Origin: Marinomonas algicola
Lineage (GTDB): Bacteria > Pseudomonadota > Gammaproteobacteria > Pseudomonadales > Marinomonadaceae
Reading direction: 5' to 3'
DNA length: 64,000 nucleotides
Assembly (NCBI RefSeq): GCF_014805825.1
Contig: NZ_CP061941.1
Span: forward strand, 1,612,001 to 1,676,000
In this document: piece by piece, positions 63,337-64,000 of the stretch
Numbering within the stretch: the first letter of the stretch is position 1
Layout of the letters: the number at the start of each line of letters is the position of its first letter
Notes under the pieces: model-generated
Told to the model about the DNA's origin: nothing
Seen by the model: only the letters and a program-made list of their open reading frames with translations
Database searches by the model: none
Made by a program: the position numbers and the translations under genes

Positions 63337-63633
63337 TTGATTAACTGTATTTCAACTAATCAAGGTGTTTTGTTAGAGGGGAGGTATCTCTCTTCTCAGC
63401 TTGAATCTTTACAGAATGAGCTTTTGGCTCTTGTATCAAAAAGTTCTGGTGAGTTGGAGGTTGATTTGAGTGGAGTTGTTGGTGGTGATAGCAGTTTAAT
63501 ATCCGTTTTATTGGCTTGTATGCGACAGGCTAATAAAGAGACCAAGAAAATTTTATTTATAGGATTTAGTCAACAGTTAATGGGTTTGTTACAGCTCTCT
63601 AACTTAGATGAAATCGTTGTTGCTTCTAGATAG
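63337..63633 (+). CDS. mlaB: STAS-domain protein MlaB
   Basis: A 98-residue STAS protein that binds and stabilises MlaF. The segment EVDLSGVVGGDSSLISVLLA, then CMRQANKETKKILFIGFSQQ, is typical. The threonine or serine at the regulated site is in GGDSSLIS. The start is TTG at 63337 with AAGGG eight bases before it; the frame stays open upstream inside mlaC without support. It closes mlaFEDCB. Confidence 0.87.
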   Translation: MINCISTNQGVLLEGRYLSSQLESLQNELLALVSKSSGELEVDLSGVVGGDSSLISVLLACMRQANKETKKILFIGFSQQLMGLLQLSNLDEIVVASR

Positions 63634-63746
63634 GTTGTGTGATTTTGCGCTTATCTTTCTTTTATACTTCTTTTTTCTAATAATATTTCAGTAATTTTAC
63701 GTAAGAATGCAAGAATGGTGTTAAGAAGTCCTCTGTCCTGATGTAG

Positions 63747-63776
63747 AATTCATGCATTATTTTATAAGCATGAATT
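63747..63776 (+). repeat. Inverted repeat in the ibaG leader
   Basis: AATTCATGC and GCATGAATT are exact complements around a 12-base loop, ending just before the TTAGGAG ribosome site of ibaG. It may be a leader hairpin or a regulator site. The stretch 63634-63746 shows no clear terminator for mlaB. Confidence 0.45.
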
Positions 63777-63787
63777 TAGGAGTCTCT

Positions 63788-64000
63788 GTGAATTCAAACG
63801 AAGTACAAAAATTACTTGAATCTTCCATACCAAACTCTACCGTTATTGCTGAAGGCGAAGGCTGCAATTTTCAAGTGTCAGTGGTTAGCACAGCATTTGA
63901 AGGTTTGTCCACAGTCAAAAGACAGCAATTGGTTTACTCACATTTGCAAGAGGCCATTTCTTCTGGCGCGATACACGCAGTGACAATGAAAACGCTTACC
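63788..64000 (+). CDS. ibaG: BolA-family protein IbaG (YrbA), cut at window end
   Basis: The first 71 residues of a BolA-like protein are present; the family is about 80-90 residues long. The helix NEVQKLLESSIPNSTVIAEG, the segment FEGLSTVKRQQLVYSHLQEA and the C-terminal AIHAVTMKTLT match. A GTG at 63788 with TTAGGAG upstream is the start. IbaG binds monothiol glutaredoxin and Fe-S clusters and is normally followed by murA. Confidence 0.9.
   Translation, partial: MNSNEVQKLLESSIPNSTVIAEGEGCNFQVSVVSTAFEGLSTVKRQQLVYSHLQEAISSGAIHAVTMKTLT

Overview
The window is chromosomal DNA of a marine gammaproteobacterium, most likely an Oceanospirillales member close to Marinomonas. This rests on protein sequences (BaeSR, PrpB/PrpC/AcnD/PrpF, RpoN, MreBCD, Lpt and Mla proteins of Pseudomonas/Oceanospirillales type), moderately AT-rich base composition and gene order. 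No rRNA, tRNA, CRISPR array, insertion sequence or integrase was recognised. Assignments come from reading motifs and gene order; no database search was run.

Layout. (1) 1-5.7 kb: a cut-off AEC-family permease behind a BaeSR-like two-component system, then a D-lactate dehydrogenase-type FAD/Fe-S protein whose upstream region carries two LldR-like operators. (2) 5.9-13.1 kb: a YebC-family regulator, a 47-residue cysteine-rich protein, and a methylcitrate-cycle operon (prpB-prpC-acnD-prpF) preceded by ATTGTnnACAAT palindromes but with no adjacent regulator gene. (3) 13.3-26.2 kb, the accessory stretch: LysR/DMT divergent pair, an intact phage-type tail sheath gene with no other tail genes, a type II lumazine synthase under an FMN riboswitch, two GNAT acetyltransferases, a LysR/SnoaL-like divergent pair, the ydbH-ynbE-ydbL envelope operon, and a membrane-anchored GH25 muramidase coupled to an unknown membrane protein. 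(4) 26.1-34.4 kb: purine salvage and catabolism (BMP-type ABC importer, uraH, xdhC, adenine deaminase, and divergent uraD). (5) 34.5-40.9 kb: two diguanylate cyclases, two RNA-modification enzymes, an L,D-transpeptidase and a YkgJ-type cysteine cluster protein.

(6) 40.9-64 kb: a conserved housekeeping block. gatCAB is divergent from mreBCD-maf-rng-yhdP-nitrilase. Convergent to these run yrbG-lptC-lptA-lptB-rpoN-ptsN-ptsO-mgtE-darP, and mlaFEDCB-ibaG leaves in the other direction. The order matches the Pseudomonas mreB-to-murA region as I remember it, but tldD, pmbA, hpf, rapZ, kdsC and kdsD are not at their usual positions.

A theme is envelope lipid traffic: two AsmA-like putative phospholipid transporters (YdbH and YhdP), the Mla system, and LptA/B/C, plus cell-shape and peptidoglycan genes (MreBCD, L,D-transpeptidase, GH25). 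The strongest items for a second look are the solitary tail sheath gene, the likely AUU start of mreC, the paired operator arrays, the long hairpins between operon genes, and the selective gene absences in the housekeeping block.
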